Shown in pieces: positions 18,472-28,098 of a DNA stretch of 64,000 nucleotides. Numbering within the stretch: the first letter of the stretch is position 1; the number at the start of each line of letters is the position of its first letter. Origin of the DNA: Aidingimonas halophila (GTDB lineage: Bacteria > Pseudomonadota > Gammaproteobacteria > Pseudomonadales > Halomonadaceae); assembly GCF_900106955.1 (NCBI RefSeq), contig NZ_FNNI01000006.1, forward strand, positions 248,001-312,000. Reading direction: 5' to 3'. The notes under the pieces are model-generated. The model was not told the origin of the DNA, searched no databases, and saw nothing but the letters and a program-made list of their open reading frames with translations. The translations under genes and the position numbers were made by a program.

Positions 18472-19974
18472 TCATCCGGCCTGACGCGCCTGGGCGCCCT
18501 TCACCGCCTTGCGCACCAACGGCCCTGCGACAGAGAGTACGGCAATGATCAGCAGGGTCAGGGAAATCGGCTGTTCGATGAACACCATCCAATCGCCGCC
18601 GGAAATCTGCAACGCCCGCCGCATCGACTGCTCCATGATACCTCCCAGAATCAAGGCGAGAATCATGGGCGCAGCCGGGAAACCGAACAGACGCATTCCC
18701 AGGCCCAGCAAACCGAAAGCGAGCAACAGAAGCAGGTCATAGATACTGAATGCCAGTCCATAGACCCCGATCATGCAGAAGATCAGGATCAGTGACAGCA
18801 GTAGCGCCCGTGGCAATTCGAGAATCTTGGCAATCAAGGGAATCAGCGGCAGGTTCAATACCAGCAGGAAGATATTGCCAAGATACATACTGGCGATGAC
18901 ACCCCAGAACACATCGGGACGATCCTCGAGCATGGCCGGCCCGGGCGTGATCCCCATGACCAGCAGGGCACCGAGCAGTACGGCCGTCGTCCCGGAACCG
19001 GGCACCCCGAGCGTCAGCAGCGGCACGAACGACCCGGTACAGGCGGCGTTATTTGCCGATTCCGGTGCGGCCACGCCTTTGATGTTACCCTGGCCGAAGG
19101 TGTCACCATCCTTCGCCAGGCGTTTTTCCATGCTGTAGCCCAGGAAGGAACCGATCGTAGCCCCCGCGCCCGGCAATACACCGGTGAAAAAGCCGAGAAT
19201 GGAGCTGCGTCCTGCAACGGGAAGGATCTGGCGAGTTTCCGAGCGGGACAGCTTCAGTGAACCGATGGCGCTACGCGGCTGCTCCTTGCCACCGCCACCA
19301 CGCAACAGCATGTAGAAGACTTCCGCCAGTGCGAAGATGCCCAGCGCCACCACCAGGAAGTCGATACCATCGAGCAGATGGGCGGAGCCGAAGGTGAAAC
19401 GCTCGGTCGATGTCTGGTGATCGATGCCGACGAGAGACACCATGATACCGACGACACCGGAAATCAGCCCCTTGATCAGCGATTTGTCCGACAGGCTCAC
19501 GACCGCCGTCAAGCCGAGCACCATCAACGCAAAATACTCGGCAGGCCCGAAGCTGATTGCCACCTTGGAAAGTAGCGGTGCCACCAGCATCAAGCCAATG
19601 ACGGACAAGGTACCGCCGATGAACGACGAGTAGGCTGCAATGGCGAGAGCCTTGCCGGCGAGCCCCTTCCTGGCCATCGGGTAGCCATCGAAGGACGTGG
19701 CGACGGTGCCCGAAATGCCGGGCGCATTGAGAAGAATCGATGAAGTCGACCCGCCGAAAACGGCCCCGTAATAGACCCCGGCCATCAGGATAAGGCCCGA
19801 CGAGGGATCCATGGAGAACGTGATAGGGATCATCAGTGCAATGGCGCTGATCGGTCCCAGGCCGGGGAGCATGCCGATGATCGTGCCGGCAAACACCCCG
19901 CAAAAGACGTAGACGATATTCATCGGGCTCAGGGCGATCCCGAACCCGTACATCAGGTTATTCAGTGCATCCAT
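18472..19974 (-). CDS. tctA: Tripartite tricarboxylate transporter large membrane subunit TctA
   Basis: 500-residue inner-membrane protein with about 11-12 helices; forms the translocation channel of the TctCBA secondary transporter for citrate-like dicarboxylates or tricarboxylates. Family motifs: GVFAGTIIGMLPGLGPISAIA near the N-terminus, GGSTSSILLNAPG and the repeat GFFTGVLPGAGATIGSFLGY, typical of the two inverted halves. Third gene of the operon, 39 nt after tctB. Confidence 0.96.
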   Translation of the reverse strand: MDALNNLMYGFGIALSPMNIVYVFCGVFAGTIIGMLPGLGPISAIALMIPITFSMDPSSGLILMAGVYYGAVFGGSTSSILLNAPGISGTVATSFDGYPMARKGLAGKALAIAAYSSFIGGTLSVIGLMLVAPLLSKVAISFGPAEYFALMVLGLTAVVSLSDKSLIKGLISGVVGIMVSLVGIDHQTSTERFTFGSAHLLDGIDFLVVALGIFALAEVFYMLLRGGGGKEQPRSAIGSLKLSRSETRQILPVAGRSSILGFFTGVLPGAGATIGSFLGYSMEKRLAKDGDTFGQGNIKGVAAPESANNAACTGSFVPLLTLGVPGSGTTAVLLGALLVMGITPGPAMLEDRPDVFWGVIASMYLGNIFLLVLNLPLIPLIAKILELPRALLLSLILIFCMIGVYGLAFSIYDLLLLLAFGLLGLGMRLFGFPAAPMILALILGGIMEQSMRRALQISGGDWMVFIEQPISLTLLIIAVLSVAGPLVRKAVKGAQARQAG

Positions 19975-20013
19975 GGGAATCTCTCTTGCTGGCGTGCGTT
20001 GTCATGTGGGGGT

Positions 20014-20499
20014 TCAGATCGGCAGCACGCCCGGCGGCAGATGAACGTTCATGAATTTCGTCATGGTCAGGTACAGTGCCAGAACGACGCCGAGCGACAC
20101 GGCCAGGTTGATGGCATGGCGACGATAGCCGTAATAGATGGTCAGCCCCACCGACAACAGTGTCGACGCCAGCACGAAACCCAACGGCTCCAGCAGCAAC
20201 GCATAGGCGGCGATGGCAATGGCTGTGATGATGACTCGCGACCAGGGACGCAACAGAAGTGGCAATCGGGCGCTTTCGGCTTGTGCATCCGCATCGGGGA
20301 TATCCCGTTCCTGAGGCTTCTCCAGAAACAGCATCCCGGACAGGATCAATAGTGAATAGCCCAGCACCTTGGGAAACATGTCCGAATCCACGGGTCGCGG
20401 CAAGGCGAACGCAGGAATCTGGTATGCCCCTATCAGGAAGATGACGGAAAAGACAGCGAGTATCAGAGCGAGAATCTGATTGACGTTGAGTCGTGACAT
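20014..20499 (-). CDS. tctB: Tripartite tricarboxylate transporter small membrane subunit TctB
   Basis: 161 residues with four predicted transmembrane helices (near 8-28, 48-60, 86-110, 120-150), the size and layout of TctB. Sequence is poorly conserved across the family, so the call leans on position between tctC and tctA. A strong stem-loop separates it from tctC. Confidence 0.9.
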   Translation of the reverse strand: MSRLNVNQILALILAVFSVIFLIGAYQIPAFALPRPVDSDMFPKVLGYSLLILSGMLFLEKPQERDIPDADAQAESARLPLLLRPWSRVIITAIAIAAYALLLEPLGFVLASTLLSVGLTIYYGYRRHAINLAVSLGVVLALYLTMTKFMNVHLPPGVLPI

Positions 20500-20546
20500 G
20501 GACGTATTCCTGAGCGAGTTGGCTCAAGTCAATGAAATGCAAGGAT

Positions 20547-20577
20547 GCGTTTCGACCCCGCAGCGGGGCCGAAACGC
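20547..20577 (-). other. Strong stem-loop between tctC and tctB
   Basis: GCGTTTCG-A-CCCCGC, a one-base apex, then GCGGGG-C-CGAAACGC pair over 14 bp with one mismatch. There is no T-run. Placed directly after the binding-protein gene it probably blocks 3' decay or attenuates read-through, giving more TctC than TctB/TctA. Confidence 0.7.
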
Positions 20578-20612
20578 GTCGTGGGTACTTCAGCAACTAT
20601 CAACGGGATCGA

Positions 20613-21602
20613 TCAGCTCTCTTCATCGAGCAGACCCAGTTCCCCCAGGATGCCGCTGAACTCGTCAGCCTGGCTGTCGAGGAATTCACCGAATTCTTCG
20701 CTACCCTGATAGGCATCGATCCAGCCAAGCTTGTCGCGCTCTTCCGCCCAGCGATCGGTCTCGAGCATTTCCTTGAAGAGATCCTGATAGTAGGTCACCG
20801 CATCTTCCGGCATATCGGGCGGCCCCATGACGCCACGCCAGATATCGAAGGTGTAATCCACTCCCTGCTCTTCGAACGTCGCGACGTCACCCAAGGAGCC
20901 GCCCAGCCGGTCGGAAGAGGAAACGCCCAGAGCCCGGACATCACTGTCGTCGTCCTCGATCTGGCCGACAGCTTCACCAGCCCCGGTGACCACCGCTTCG
21001 ACGTGCCCCCCCATCAGGTTGGTCATGGCATCGCCGCCACCGGAGAACGGCACATAGTTGACACTACTGGCATCCAGACCCGCGGCGTCCGCGAGGCCGG
21101 CCATGGCGATATGGTCCATGGAGCCGGGCGCACTGCCGCCGCCGACACTCAAGCCAGGATCTTCTTCCATGGCATCGAGCAGGTCATTGATGTCCTCGTA
21201 GTCGGAGTCGTCGGCGACCAGCACCGTCGCATAGTCGGTACTGAGTCGGGCGATCGGCGTGAAGTCGTTGTGGTCGTAGCGCGATGACTCGGTCAACGGC
21301 ACGAGAATGATGGGGGGGCTGGTGGCGAACAGGGTGTGTGCATCGCCCTCGCGCTTGGCGATTTGCGACCAGGCGACGGCACCACCGCCCCCGGGAGTGT
21401 TGATCGGTGCGAATTCCTCGTCAGCAAGCCCCTCTTCCTGAATGACCCGCGATGAGGTGCGTACCAAGGTATCCCAGCCACCACCGGGGTTGGCCGGGGC
21501 GATGAACTCGACGGACTCGGACGGCTCGAAGGCAGAGGCCACGCCTGCCGTCAGCGTCAAGGACGTCGCAGCTAACAATGTGATTGGCGTTCTCATCGAC
21601 AT
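20613..21602 (-). CDS. tctC: Tripartite tricarboxylate transporter substrate-binding protein TctC
   Basis: 329-residue periplasmic binding protein with signal peptide ending VASA, then ESVEFIAPANPGGGWDTLVRTSS, the TctC/Bug-family ligand-loop motif, and NYVPFSGGGDAMTNLMGGHVEA. Strongly acidic, as expected for an exported protein in a halophile. The substrate (citrate, tricarballylate or other) cannot be told. First gene of tctCBA and divergent from a regulatory operon. Start ATG 21602; an in-frame ATG 6 nt later is possible. Confidence 0.95.
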   Translation of the reverse strand: MSMRTPITLLAATSLTLTAGVASAFEPSESVEFIAPANPGGGWDTLVRTSSRVIQEEGLADEEFAPINTPGGGGAVAWSQIAKREGDAHTLFATSPPIILVPLTESSRYDHNDFTPIARLSTDYATVLVADDSDYEDINDLLDAMEEDPGLSVGGGSAPGSMDHIAMAGLADAAGLDASSVNYVPFSGGGDAMTNLMGGHVEAVVTGAGEAVGQIEDDDSDVRALGVSSSDRLGGSLGDVATFEEQGVDYTFDIWRGVMGPPDMPEDAVTYYQDLFKEMLETDRWAEERDKLGWIDAYQGSEEFGEFLDSQADEFSGILGELGLLDEES

Positions 21603-21681
21603 TGTTGTTGTCCCTTCTGGTTGATTGAAAATGTCGTCTCAACAACAAGCTTAGCAGCAGCTTGCAGGAATCCTGAACGAA

Positions 21682-21720
21682 CCTTACAATTCTGTAAGGA
21701 AGAACTTCATTCCTTGGAAT
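21682..21720. promoter_or_regulatory. Palindromic operators between tctCBA and its regulatory operon
   Basis: CCTTACA-ATTC-TGTAAGG (21682-21699) is a perfect 7-bp dyad and ATTCCTTGGAAT (21709-21720) a perfect 12-bp palindrome. Both lie in the 227-nt divergent gap between tctC and the IclR-type gene and are plausible sites for the TctD-like or IclR-like regulator. No convincing sigma70 hexamers were found here. Confidence 0.6.
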
Positions 21721-21829
21721 AGAAAGCTAGGTGGAATACTGGGTAGAGTCAACAGCGGCCTGCCCATTTAAAACCAAAGTCTAAGAGATGCCGCTGGGCA
21801 ACCGGCGGCCTTTAAGGAACGATGACGAC

Positions 21830-22438
21830 ATGGCACAGGATCGCGTAGAAGCCGTCGAACGGGCCCTGACGATACTCGAAGCGTTCGATTCCGATCAGGA
21901 GCGATTCACCCTCACGGACCTGGCCAGTGCGACGGGCTATTACAAGAGCACGCTGTTGCGCTTGCTGGGTTCTCTGGAACGCTTTGGTTATGTTCAGCGC
22001 GGTAGCGACGGACGTTATCGGCTCGGCCACGCACCAATGCGGTTGGCCAGACGGCATCTGCCCAGCCGACGCCTGGAGGTCTGGTTGCAACCGACTCTCG
22101 ACCGGCTGGTCGCGCAAAGTGGCGAGACGGCGTCGTTGATCGAAGTCAATGGTGGCAAGGCCGAGTGCCGCCTGGTAGCTCTTCCCGACACGGCGCTTCG
22201 TCATGACCTGCGTCCCGGTCAACGCTGGTCGGTCACCGACAGGTCTCCCGTGCTGGCGTTCGATGGCGGTATCATGATCGGCCGCTTCTTGCACGACACC
22301 GTCGAGGACGGCAACTGGTGGCTGACACTGTCCGGTCCGCAGGGGCGGCTCGATCAGACTCTCGCCACACGTTATCTCGATGCCGCCATCGCCGAACTCG
22401 ATCGCCGCCCTTCCGAAAGTCAATCCGGAGAAGCGTGA
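21830..22438 (+). CDS. IclR-family transcriptional regulator
   Basis: About 202 residues. N-terminal winged helix (VERALTILEAFDSDQERFTLTDLASATGYYKSTLLRLLGSLE, the IclR HTH signature), then a shortened effector domain; most IclR proteins have about 250 residues, so the ligand domain is reduced. Start ATG 21830 (MAQDRVEAV) follows AAGGA; an upstream in-frame ATG at 21788 adds residues without conservation. First gene of a regulator-kinase-binding protein operon divergent from tctCBA, hence a likely local regulator. Confidence 0.88.
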   Translation: MAQDRVEAVERALTILEAFDSDQERFTLTDLASATGYYKSTLLRLLGSLERFGYVQRGSDGRYRLGHAPMRLARRHLPSRRLEVWLQPTLDRLVAQSGETASLIEVNGGKAECRLVALPDTALRHDLRPGQRWSVTDRSPVLAFDGGIMIGRFLHDTVEDGNWWLTLSGPQGRLDQTLATRYLDAAIAELDRRPSESQSGEA

Positions 22439-22439
22439 T

Positions 22440-23102
22440 ATGAGCCTGTTGCTGGTGGAGGACGATGCGCTGCTTGCCGATACACTGGGTGACGCCCTGC
22501 GCCTGGAAGGCCATGATGTCGTCACCATCGATGACGGCGATCGTGCCCATGACGTCCTGTCACTACCCGACCATGGCCATGAGCTGATCCTGCTCGATCT
22601 GAATCTGCCCGGCAGAGGGGGCCTGGATGTATTGGCGACCTTGCGAACCCATGATGGCGAAACCCCCGTACTGATTCTGACGGCACGCGGCGCCGTCGAG
22701 GACCGCGTCCGCGGGCTCGACCTGGGGGCTGACGATTATCTGGCCAAGCCGTTCGCACTCGACGAACTGGAGGCCCGGGTTCGTGCACTGCTCCGCCGAC
22801 ATGCCCGTGGCGGGCCGTTACAGGTCGGTTCGTTGACCTTCGACAGCGTCACACAACGCTTCACACTCGATGGCGAATCGCTGGCCCTCCCCCCTCGCGA
22901 ACAACGGCTGTTGACCTGCCTGATGTCGCATGCCGGCGAGCCGGTGGACAAGGCGCGTCTCGTACAGGAAGCCTTTGCCGACGATGCCGTGGGCGATAAT
23001 GCCATTGAGGTATATATTCACCGGCTACGTCGCCGCCTGCGTGGTAGCCGGATCGACCTGCGTACCGTGCGCGGCCTCGGCTATTTGCTGGAGTCATCGT
23101 GA
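22440..23102 (+). CDS. OmpR-family response regulator (TctD-like)
   Basis: 220 residues: receiver with acidic pocket ED (7-8), phosphoacceptor Asp53 (LLDLNLPGRGG) and Lys in YLAKPFALDEL, then a winged-helix DNA-binding domain ending NAIEVYIHRLRRRLRG...IRTVRGLGYLL-like. It starts 1 nt after the iclR stop and overlaps the kinase by 4 nt. Probable activator of the adjacent tctCBA in response to substrate. Confidence 0.94.
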   Translation: MSLLLVEDDALLADTLGDALRLEGHDVVTIDDGDRAHDVLSLPDHGHELILLDLNLPGRGGLDVLATLRTHDGETPVLILTARGAVEDRVRGLDLGADDYLAKPFALDELEARVRALLRRHARGGPLQVGSLTFDSVTQRFTLDGESLALPPREQRLLTCLMSHAGEPVDKARLVQEAFADDAVGDNAIEVYIHRLRRRLRGSRIDLRTVRGLGYLLESS

Positions 23103-24487
23103 AAGCACCGGACAGTCTCTTCCGTCGGCTGCTATTGTGGCTCTTGCTGCCGCTATTGGCGTTGGGCGCACTCATGCTGGTACAGGCCTATCTCGACGCT
23201 CGCCGCACCGCTGATCGCGCCTTCGACCGTCTCCTGGAGGCGTCGTCGCAAGCCATTGCCGAGCAGGTGCAATGGCAGGATGAGCGCTTGTGGCTCGATC
23301 TGCCGCCGGCCGCCCTGGAAATGCTGGCAACCGACGCCGAAGAGCGCGTGTTCTATGCCCTTTATGATGATGATGGCGAATTCATCACCGGCAACGCACG
23401 GCTGCCTGGCGACCCCCGAAGCGACGATATCTCGGGCGAGGCCATGTACTACGACGACGTCCAGTGGCAGGACCTTGCCCTTCGTCAGGGGGTTCGTCGG
23501 ACCCGATTGGAGGACTGGCGACAGCGCGAAGGATTCGAGGTTCGCGTCGCCCACACCCGTGAAGGTCGGGAACGTCTGACATGGCGCTTGTTCCTGGGCA
23601 ACATGGCGTATATCGGGGCCATGGCGGTACTGGCCATCGCCGTCCTGTTGCTGGCCGTACGTTCGGCTCTACGCCCGCTGACCCGGTTGCGACGCGCCAT
23701 TCGCCGCCGCGACCCACGCACACTGGCACCGCTGGAACTCCCGCTGCCTCGCGAGCTGGCGGAACTGCGCGAGACGCTCAACGAGTTGCTGGCCCGCATG
23801 CGTCGCGTTCGCGCCAACCAGGAACGGTTCATCGGCGATGCCTCGCACCAGCTTCGCACCCCGTTGGCCGGTCTCTCGGCGCGTGCCGAGCTGGCCTTGC
23901 GCCAGGACAACCCGGAGGTCTGGCGTGCCGCGCTCCAGGCCATGCAGACGACCAGCGCCAGTACGGCACGTCTGGCCGTTCAATTGCTGTCATTGACGCG
24001 GCTCAACAATCCGGAGGCCACGCCCGAACTTTCCGCCCTCGATCTCAATGACATCGCTAGACAAGCCGTACGCAACGCCTGGAATCGTTGTCATCGTGAC
24101 GGCATCGATATAGGGGTCGACGTCTGCGACAGCCCCGTCACGATCGACGGCATCGATTGGCAACTGGAGGAAGCGCTGAGCAACCTGATCGACAATGCCG
24201 GTCGCTATGGCGCTACCCACATTACGGTGCGGGTCAACGCCACGCCCCCCGAACTCGTCGTGGAAGACAATGGGCCCGGCATACCGGCGGAACAACGCCT
24301 GCTGGTGCTGCGCCCCTTCCATCGCGGAGAAGAGAGTGGCGATGGTTCCGGCCTGGGATTGGCGATCGTCGATGGCATAGCACGCACGCATGGCGCCCGC
24401 CTGCGACTCGACGATGCGCGCCACGAGAGCGGACTCTGCGTCACCCTGCGATTCCCTGCACCGACCCCTACGGAGACCAAGCAATGA
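23099..24487 (+). CDS. TctE-like sensor histidine kinase
   Basis: 462-residue membrane kinase. GTG start overlaps the regulator stop. Transmembrane helices near 8-30 and 167-188 bracket a periplasmic 2CSK_N-type sensor. HisKA phosphoacceptor is His250 (IGDASHQLRTPL); N box NLIDNAGRYG, G1 VEDNGPGIP and G2 GDGSGLGLAIV are intact. Typical TctE architecture. The following gene, a binding protein overlapping by 4 nt, may feed ligand information to this sensor. Confidence 0.94.
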   Translation: MKAPDSLFRRLLLWLLLPLLALGALMLVQAYLDARRTADRAFDRLLEASSQAIAEQVQWQDERLWLDLPPAALEMLATDAEERVFYALYDDDGEFITGNARLPGDPRSDDISGEAMYYDDVQWQDLALRQGVRRTRLEDWRQREGFEVRVAHTREGRERLTWRLFLGNMAYIGAMAVLAIAVLLLAVRSALRPLTRLRRAIRRRDPRTLAPLELPLPRELAELRETLNELLARMRRVRANQERFIGDASHQLRTPLAGLSARAELALRQDNPEVWRAALQAMQTTSASTARLAVQLLSLTRLNNPEATPELSALDLNDIARQAVRNAWNRCHRDGIDIGVDVCDSPVTIDGIDWQLEEALSNLIDNAGRYGATHITVRVNATPPELVVEDNGPGIPAEQRLLVLRPFHRGEESGDGSGLGLAIVDGIARTHGARLRLDDARHESGLCVTLRFPAPTPTETKQ

Positions 24488-25575
24488 GAGTGTTCCCTAT
24501 CGTCCTTTCGGGTTGGCTCTGGCTACTGCCGATCGTCGCCATGGCCGACGACGATAGCCTGCATTTTCCCGCCCGAGAGACAGACCGGGAAAACACCGAG
24601 CCCCGGGAGCTGATCATCCGCGGAGCGCTCGACGTGCCACAATTCGAACCGGTGCTGGAAGATTTCCACCAGCGCTATCCCGACATCGATCTTCATTATC
24701 GCAATTTCTCGACCCTGGCACTCCATCAACATTTCCTCGACGACGACACAGGTACCGATGTGGTGATCTCATCAGCCATGCCGTGGCAGTACCGGCTGGC
24801 CAACGACGGCCACGGCCGAGCGCTGGATTCGCCGGAAGCGATGGCATGGCCGGATTGGGCCCGCTGGCGGGATGAACTCTTTGCCGTGACATTCGAGCCG
24901 ATCGTGATGGTCTACCACGAAACGCTGACCCAACGGTTCGACCACATCGAGAATCACGATGACCTGCTGTCGCTGCTCGAAGACGAGCGGGAAGCCCTGC
25001 AGGGCCGAGTCGTCACCTATGATCCTGCACGAAGCGGTGCCGGCTATACCTATGCCATCGAGGAATCGCAGCTGTCGCCACGCTACTGGGAACTGATTGC
25101 CGCCTTCGGCGACGTGAATGCAGACCTGGTGGGCACCACCGGCGAAATGCTGGAAGGACTGGCCGATGGCGAGTATCTGATCGGTTACAACCTGCTGGGA
25201 AGTTACGCTCGCGATTTTGTTCGCGACCATCCGCAATTGACCGTCGTGATACCCGACGATTATGCCCTGGTTGTCCAGCGACCGGTATTCATGGCAAAAC
25301 ACGCGCCCAATCCCCGGACGGCCGAGTTGTTCCTCAACTACCTGCTGAGCGAAGCGGGTCAACGCGTGCTTGCCGAACGCACTTCACTGGGCGCCGTTCA
25401 TCCGGCGCTCGATGGTGACGGCACGGCCAGCGCCTTGCGTAAGCGGCTCGGCGATGCACTACGCCCCATACGACTCGGTCCCGGACTGCTCGCCACTCTC
25501 GACGACCTCAAGCGGGAAGCACTACTGAGCCGCTGGAATCGGGAGTATCAGCGCCAGCGCAACGATGAGGACTAG
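24484..25575 (+). CDS. Periplasmic AfuA/Fbp-type solute-binding protein in a two-component operon
   Basis: 363 residues with signal peptide (IVLSGWLWLLPIVAMA) and a class II periplasmic binding fold: GALDVPQFEPVLEDFHQRYPDIDLHY, DVVISSAMPWQYRLANDG, VTYDPARSGAGYTYA and a C-terminal FLNYLLSEAGQRVLA. There is no permease or ATPase gene with it; it is translated in overlap with the sensor kinase. That arrangement suggests a co-sensor rather than a transport subunit. Its stop is 2 nt from the convergent cobA stop. Confidence 0.85.
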   Translation: MRVFPIVLSGWLWLLPIVAMADDDSLHFPARETDRENTEPRELIIRGALDVPQFEPVLEDFHQRYPDIDLHYRNFSTLALHQHFLDDDTGTDVVISSAMPWQYRLANDGHGRALDSPEAMAWPDWARWRDELFAVTFEPIVMVYHETLTQRFDHIENHDDLLSLLEDEREALQGRVVTYDPARSGAGYTYAIEESQLSPRYWELIAAFGDVNADLVGTTGEMLEGLADGEYLIGYNLLGSYARDFVRDHPQLTVVIPDDYALVVQRPVFMAKHAPNPRTAELFLNYLLSEAGQRVLAERTSLGAVHPALDGDGTASALRKRLGDALRPIRLGPGLLATLDDLKREALLSRWNREYQRQRNDED

Positions 25576-25577
25576 GG

Positions 25578-26435
25578 TCAGGCAGAGTTCGACTGCCGTT
25601 GCGGAGTGGGATGCTTGCCATTCTCCCATCCCTCGCTCGCGGCCCGACCTCCATCGAACCAGGACAGCGTATCGTGAAGCGCCACGACACCGCCGACGAT
25701 AACCAACGTCGGCGGCGTGACACGCTCCCGATCGAGGGATTCAGGCAGAGCGGCCAATGTGCCACGATATATCCGCTGTCTGGCGGTCGTGCCCTGCTCC
25801 ACCAGTGCCAGCGGCGTATCCCCGGCCAGGCCATGGGCCATCAGTTGCTCGCGAATGACATCCAATGTGCCCAGGCCCATATAGAACACCAAGGTCTGTC
25901 CGGCACCGGCCAGAGTCGACCAGTCCAGATCACAGCTGCCATTCTTGAGATGGCCGGTCACGAAACGCACCGACTGGGCATGGTCGCGATGCGTCAGAGG
26001 AATGCCGGCATAGGTACTACATCCTGATGCTGCCGTAATGCCGGGAATGACATCGAACTCGATACCGGCCTCCACCAGAGCTTCCAGCTCTTCACCACCG
26101 CGACCGAAGATAAAAGGGTCTCCGCCCTTGAGCCGCACGACACGTTTGCCCTGCCGAGCCCAATCCACCAGCGCCCGATTGATCCCGTCCTGAGGCAGAC
26201 TATGCTTCGACCGCGCCTTGCCGACATAAACACGCTGGGCGTGAGAGCCGGCCAGTTCCAGAATTTCCTCACTGACCAGGCGGTCATGGAGTATCACGTC
26301 CGCGACCTGAAGGCGACGCAGGGCCTTGATGGTCAACAGTTCGGGATCGCCCGGACCGGCCCCCACCAGTGACACCTGACCGCGCGGGAAATCGCGCAGT
26401 CGATGCATGTGTTCGATGTCACTACGTGTCTTCAC
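25578..26435 (-). CDS. cobA: Uroporphyrinogen-III C-methyltransferase
   Basis: SAM-dependent enzyme methylating uroporphyrinogen III at C2 and C7 to precorrin-2, leading to siroheme or cobalamin. 285 residues; motifs [38 protein letters not shown] and TLVFYMGL. No CysG dehydrogenase/chelatase domain is fused. The start read is GTG 26435 with AGAGG upstream; ATG 26408 is possible. An extended -10 (TGGCTATAAT, 26479-26488 on minus) lies upstream. Annotators may also call it sumT or nirE. Confidence 0.95.
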   Translation of the reverse strand: MKTRSDIEHMHRLRDFPRGQVSLVGAGPGDPELLTIKALRRLQVADVILHDRLVSEEILELAGSHAQRVYVGKARSKHSLPQDGINRALVDWARQGKRVVRLKGGDPFIFGRGGEELEALVEAGIEFDVIPGITAASGCSTYAGIPLTHRDHAQSVRFVTGHLKNGSCDLDWSTLAGAGQTLVFYMGLGTLDVIREQLMAHGLAGDTPLALVEQGTTARQRIYRGTLAALPESLDRERVTPPTLVIVGGVVALHDTLSWFDGGRAASEGWENGKHPTPQRQSNSA

Positions 26436-26567
26436 ATGCTCATCCTCTTATAACGTTCGAGCCAATAAAATCCCGCTCATTATAGCCAACGATAAGGACA
26501 TTGATGCGATTTGGCCAGTAACGCTTGATTGCATCGTTATAACGTCAGGCACCAATCGCCCACGCCC

Positions 26568-28028
26568 TCATTCGACCCGTGGTTGCCTCAGCCGAGGACT
26601 GGCAAGCTCGCCGGCGACTGTCGCCGCCACCAGTATCGTCAACAGCCAGGGCCATTGCGAGGCCAGATCGAGAGTCACGAGCCCCAGCGAATCGATGAAG
26701 ATCAGCACGATCCCCAACGGACTGACATACCGTACCATGAACAACCAGATCGCATGCTGTACGGGTTTCAGGCCCAACTCAGAGCGGAAGATCTCATGAC
26801 GTAGCAGGAAACCGGCCATCAGGGCCATGCCCAATCCGCCCAAGGGCATCATGAAGCGTGAAGTGAGGAAATCCAGCCAATCGAAAACATGCTTGCCTGC
26901 CAGAGTCCAGTCCGCGCCGATGTTGAACGACAGCATCGCCATCGTACTGACGACCCATAACAGGCTGCCGGCCCCCCAGGCCGCCTTGGCCCGCGAGATA
27001 CCCTTGCTTTCATTGAGCCAGGCCACGGTGGCTTCGATCATCGAAATGGCAGACGTCAGCGCCGCCATCGACAGCATGGCGAAGAATATGATGCCGAACA
27101 ACATGCCCAGCGGCATGCCCTGAAACGCCAGTGGCAAACTCATGAAGATCAGACCAGGCCCACTGGCCGGATCCATGCCATTGGCAAAGATCACCGGGAA
27201 AATCGCCAGCCCCGCCATCAGTGCGACAACCGTATCGGCGAGTGCGACGCTGACCGTCGTGCGGGCGATGGATCGCTCATCCGGAAGATAGGCACCATAG
27301 GTCAGTATGGCGCCCGAGGCCAGCGACAGCGTAAAGAAGGCATGTCCCAGGGCCGCCAGCAACCCTTCACTGGAGAGCTGACCGAACTCGAACGAAAACA
27401 GGAACGTTGCCGCCGTTCCGAATCCCCCCGAAAACGCGGCATAGACGATCAGCAGCGCCAGCATGATCACCAGGCCGGGCATCATCCAGCTGACACTGCG
27501 CTCGATTCCTTCGCGCACGCCCTTGCCGACGATCAGCATGGTTACCACCGTCACCAGCGTACTCCAGAAACCGAGATGCCAGGGATTGGCGTTGTTGGCC
27601 TCGAATATCCGTGCCATGTCATCGACACTGGCACCACTCACCCCCCCGCTCAGTGTCTTCCAGAGATAGGAGAACGACCACCCGGCCACAACGACGTAGA
27701 ACGAGAGAATCATGAAACCGCAGAGCATCGCCATCCAGCCGAACAGCGACCAGCCTGCACCATGCCCCGATTCGCGAACGACCCGTCGGATGGCATCGAT
27801 GGGACTCCCCCTGCCACGCCGACCGAACGCGATCTCGGCCATCATGACCGGAATACCGACAGCAAGAATGCAAAGCAGATAGACCAGCACGAAGGCGCCG
27901 CCGCCATACTCGCCGGTCATGTAGGGAAATTTCCAGATATTGCCCAGTCCAACAGCGGACCCCGTGGCGGCCAGCACGAACCCCCAGCGACCGAGCCATA
28001 GCGTTCTGGGGCGTTGTCTCGTTGTCAT
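26568..28028 (-). CDS. Neurotransmitter:sodium symporter (NSS/SNF) family transporter
   Basis: 486-residue inner-membrane Na+-coupled transporter, probably for an amino acid or related osmolyte. About 12 helices; NSS signature GFVLAATGSAVGLGNIWKFPYMTGEYGGGAFVL at the N-terminus (Na+ and substrate site), unwound TM6 region around GAILTYGAYLP and an FFAMLSMAALTSAISMIEA TM8 Na+ site. Substrate not deducible. Stands alone between cobA and argO. Confidence 0.93.
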   Translation of the reverse strand: MTTRQRPRTLWLGRWGFVLAATGSAVGLGNIWKFPYMTGEYGGGAFVLVYLLCILAVGIPVMMAEIAFGRRGRGSPIDAIRRVVRESGHGAGWSLFGWMAMLCGFMILSFYVVVAGWSFSYLWKTLSGGVSGASVDDMARIFEANNANPWHLGFWSTLVTVVTMLIVGKGVREGIERSVSWMMPGLVIMLALLIVYAAFSGGFGTAATFLFSFEFGQLSSEGLLAALGHAFFTLSLASGAILTYGAYLPDERSIARTTVSVALADTVVALMAGLAIFPVIFANGMDPASGPGLIFMSLPLAFQGMPLGMLFGIIFFAMLSMAALTSAISMIEATVAWLNESKGISRAKAAWGAGSLLWVVSTMAMLSFNIGADWTLAGKHVFDWLDFLTSRFMMPLGGLGMALMAGFLLRHEIFRSELGLKPVQHAIWLFMVRYVSPLGIVLIFIDSLGLVTLDLASQWPWLLTILVAATVAGELASPRLRQPRVE

Positions 28029-28098
28029 ATCGCACCATCATGAATCATCGTCGAGGGCGCGATACTACCCGCAGATGGCGGCAACGTCGACCTGCCGG

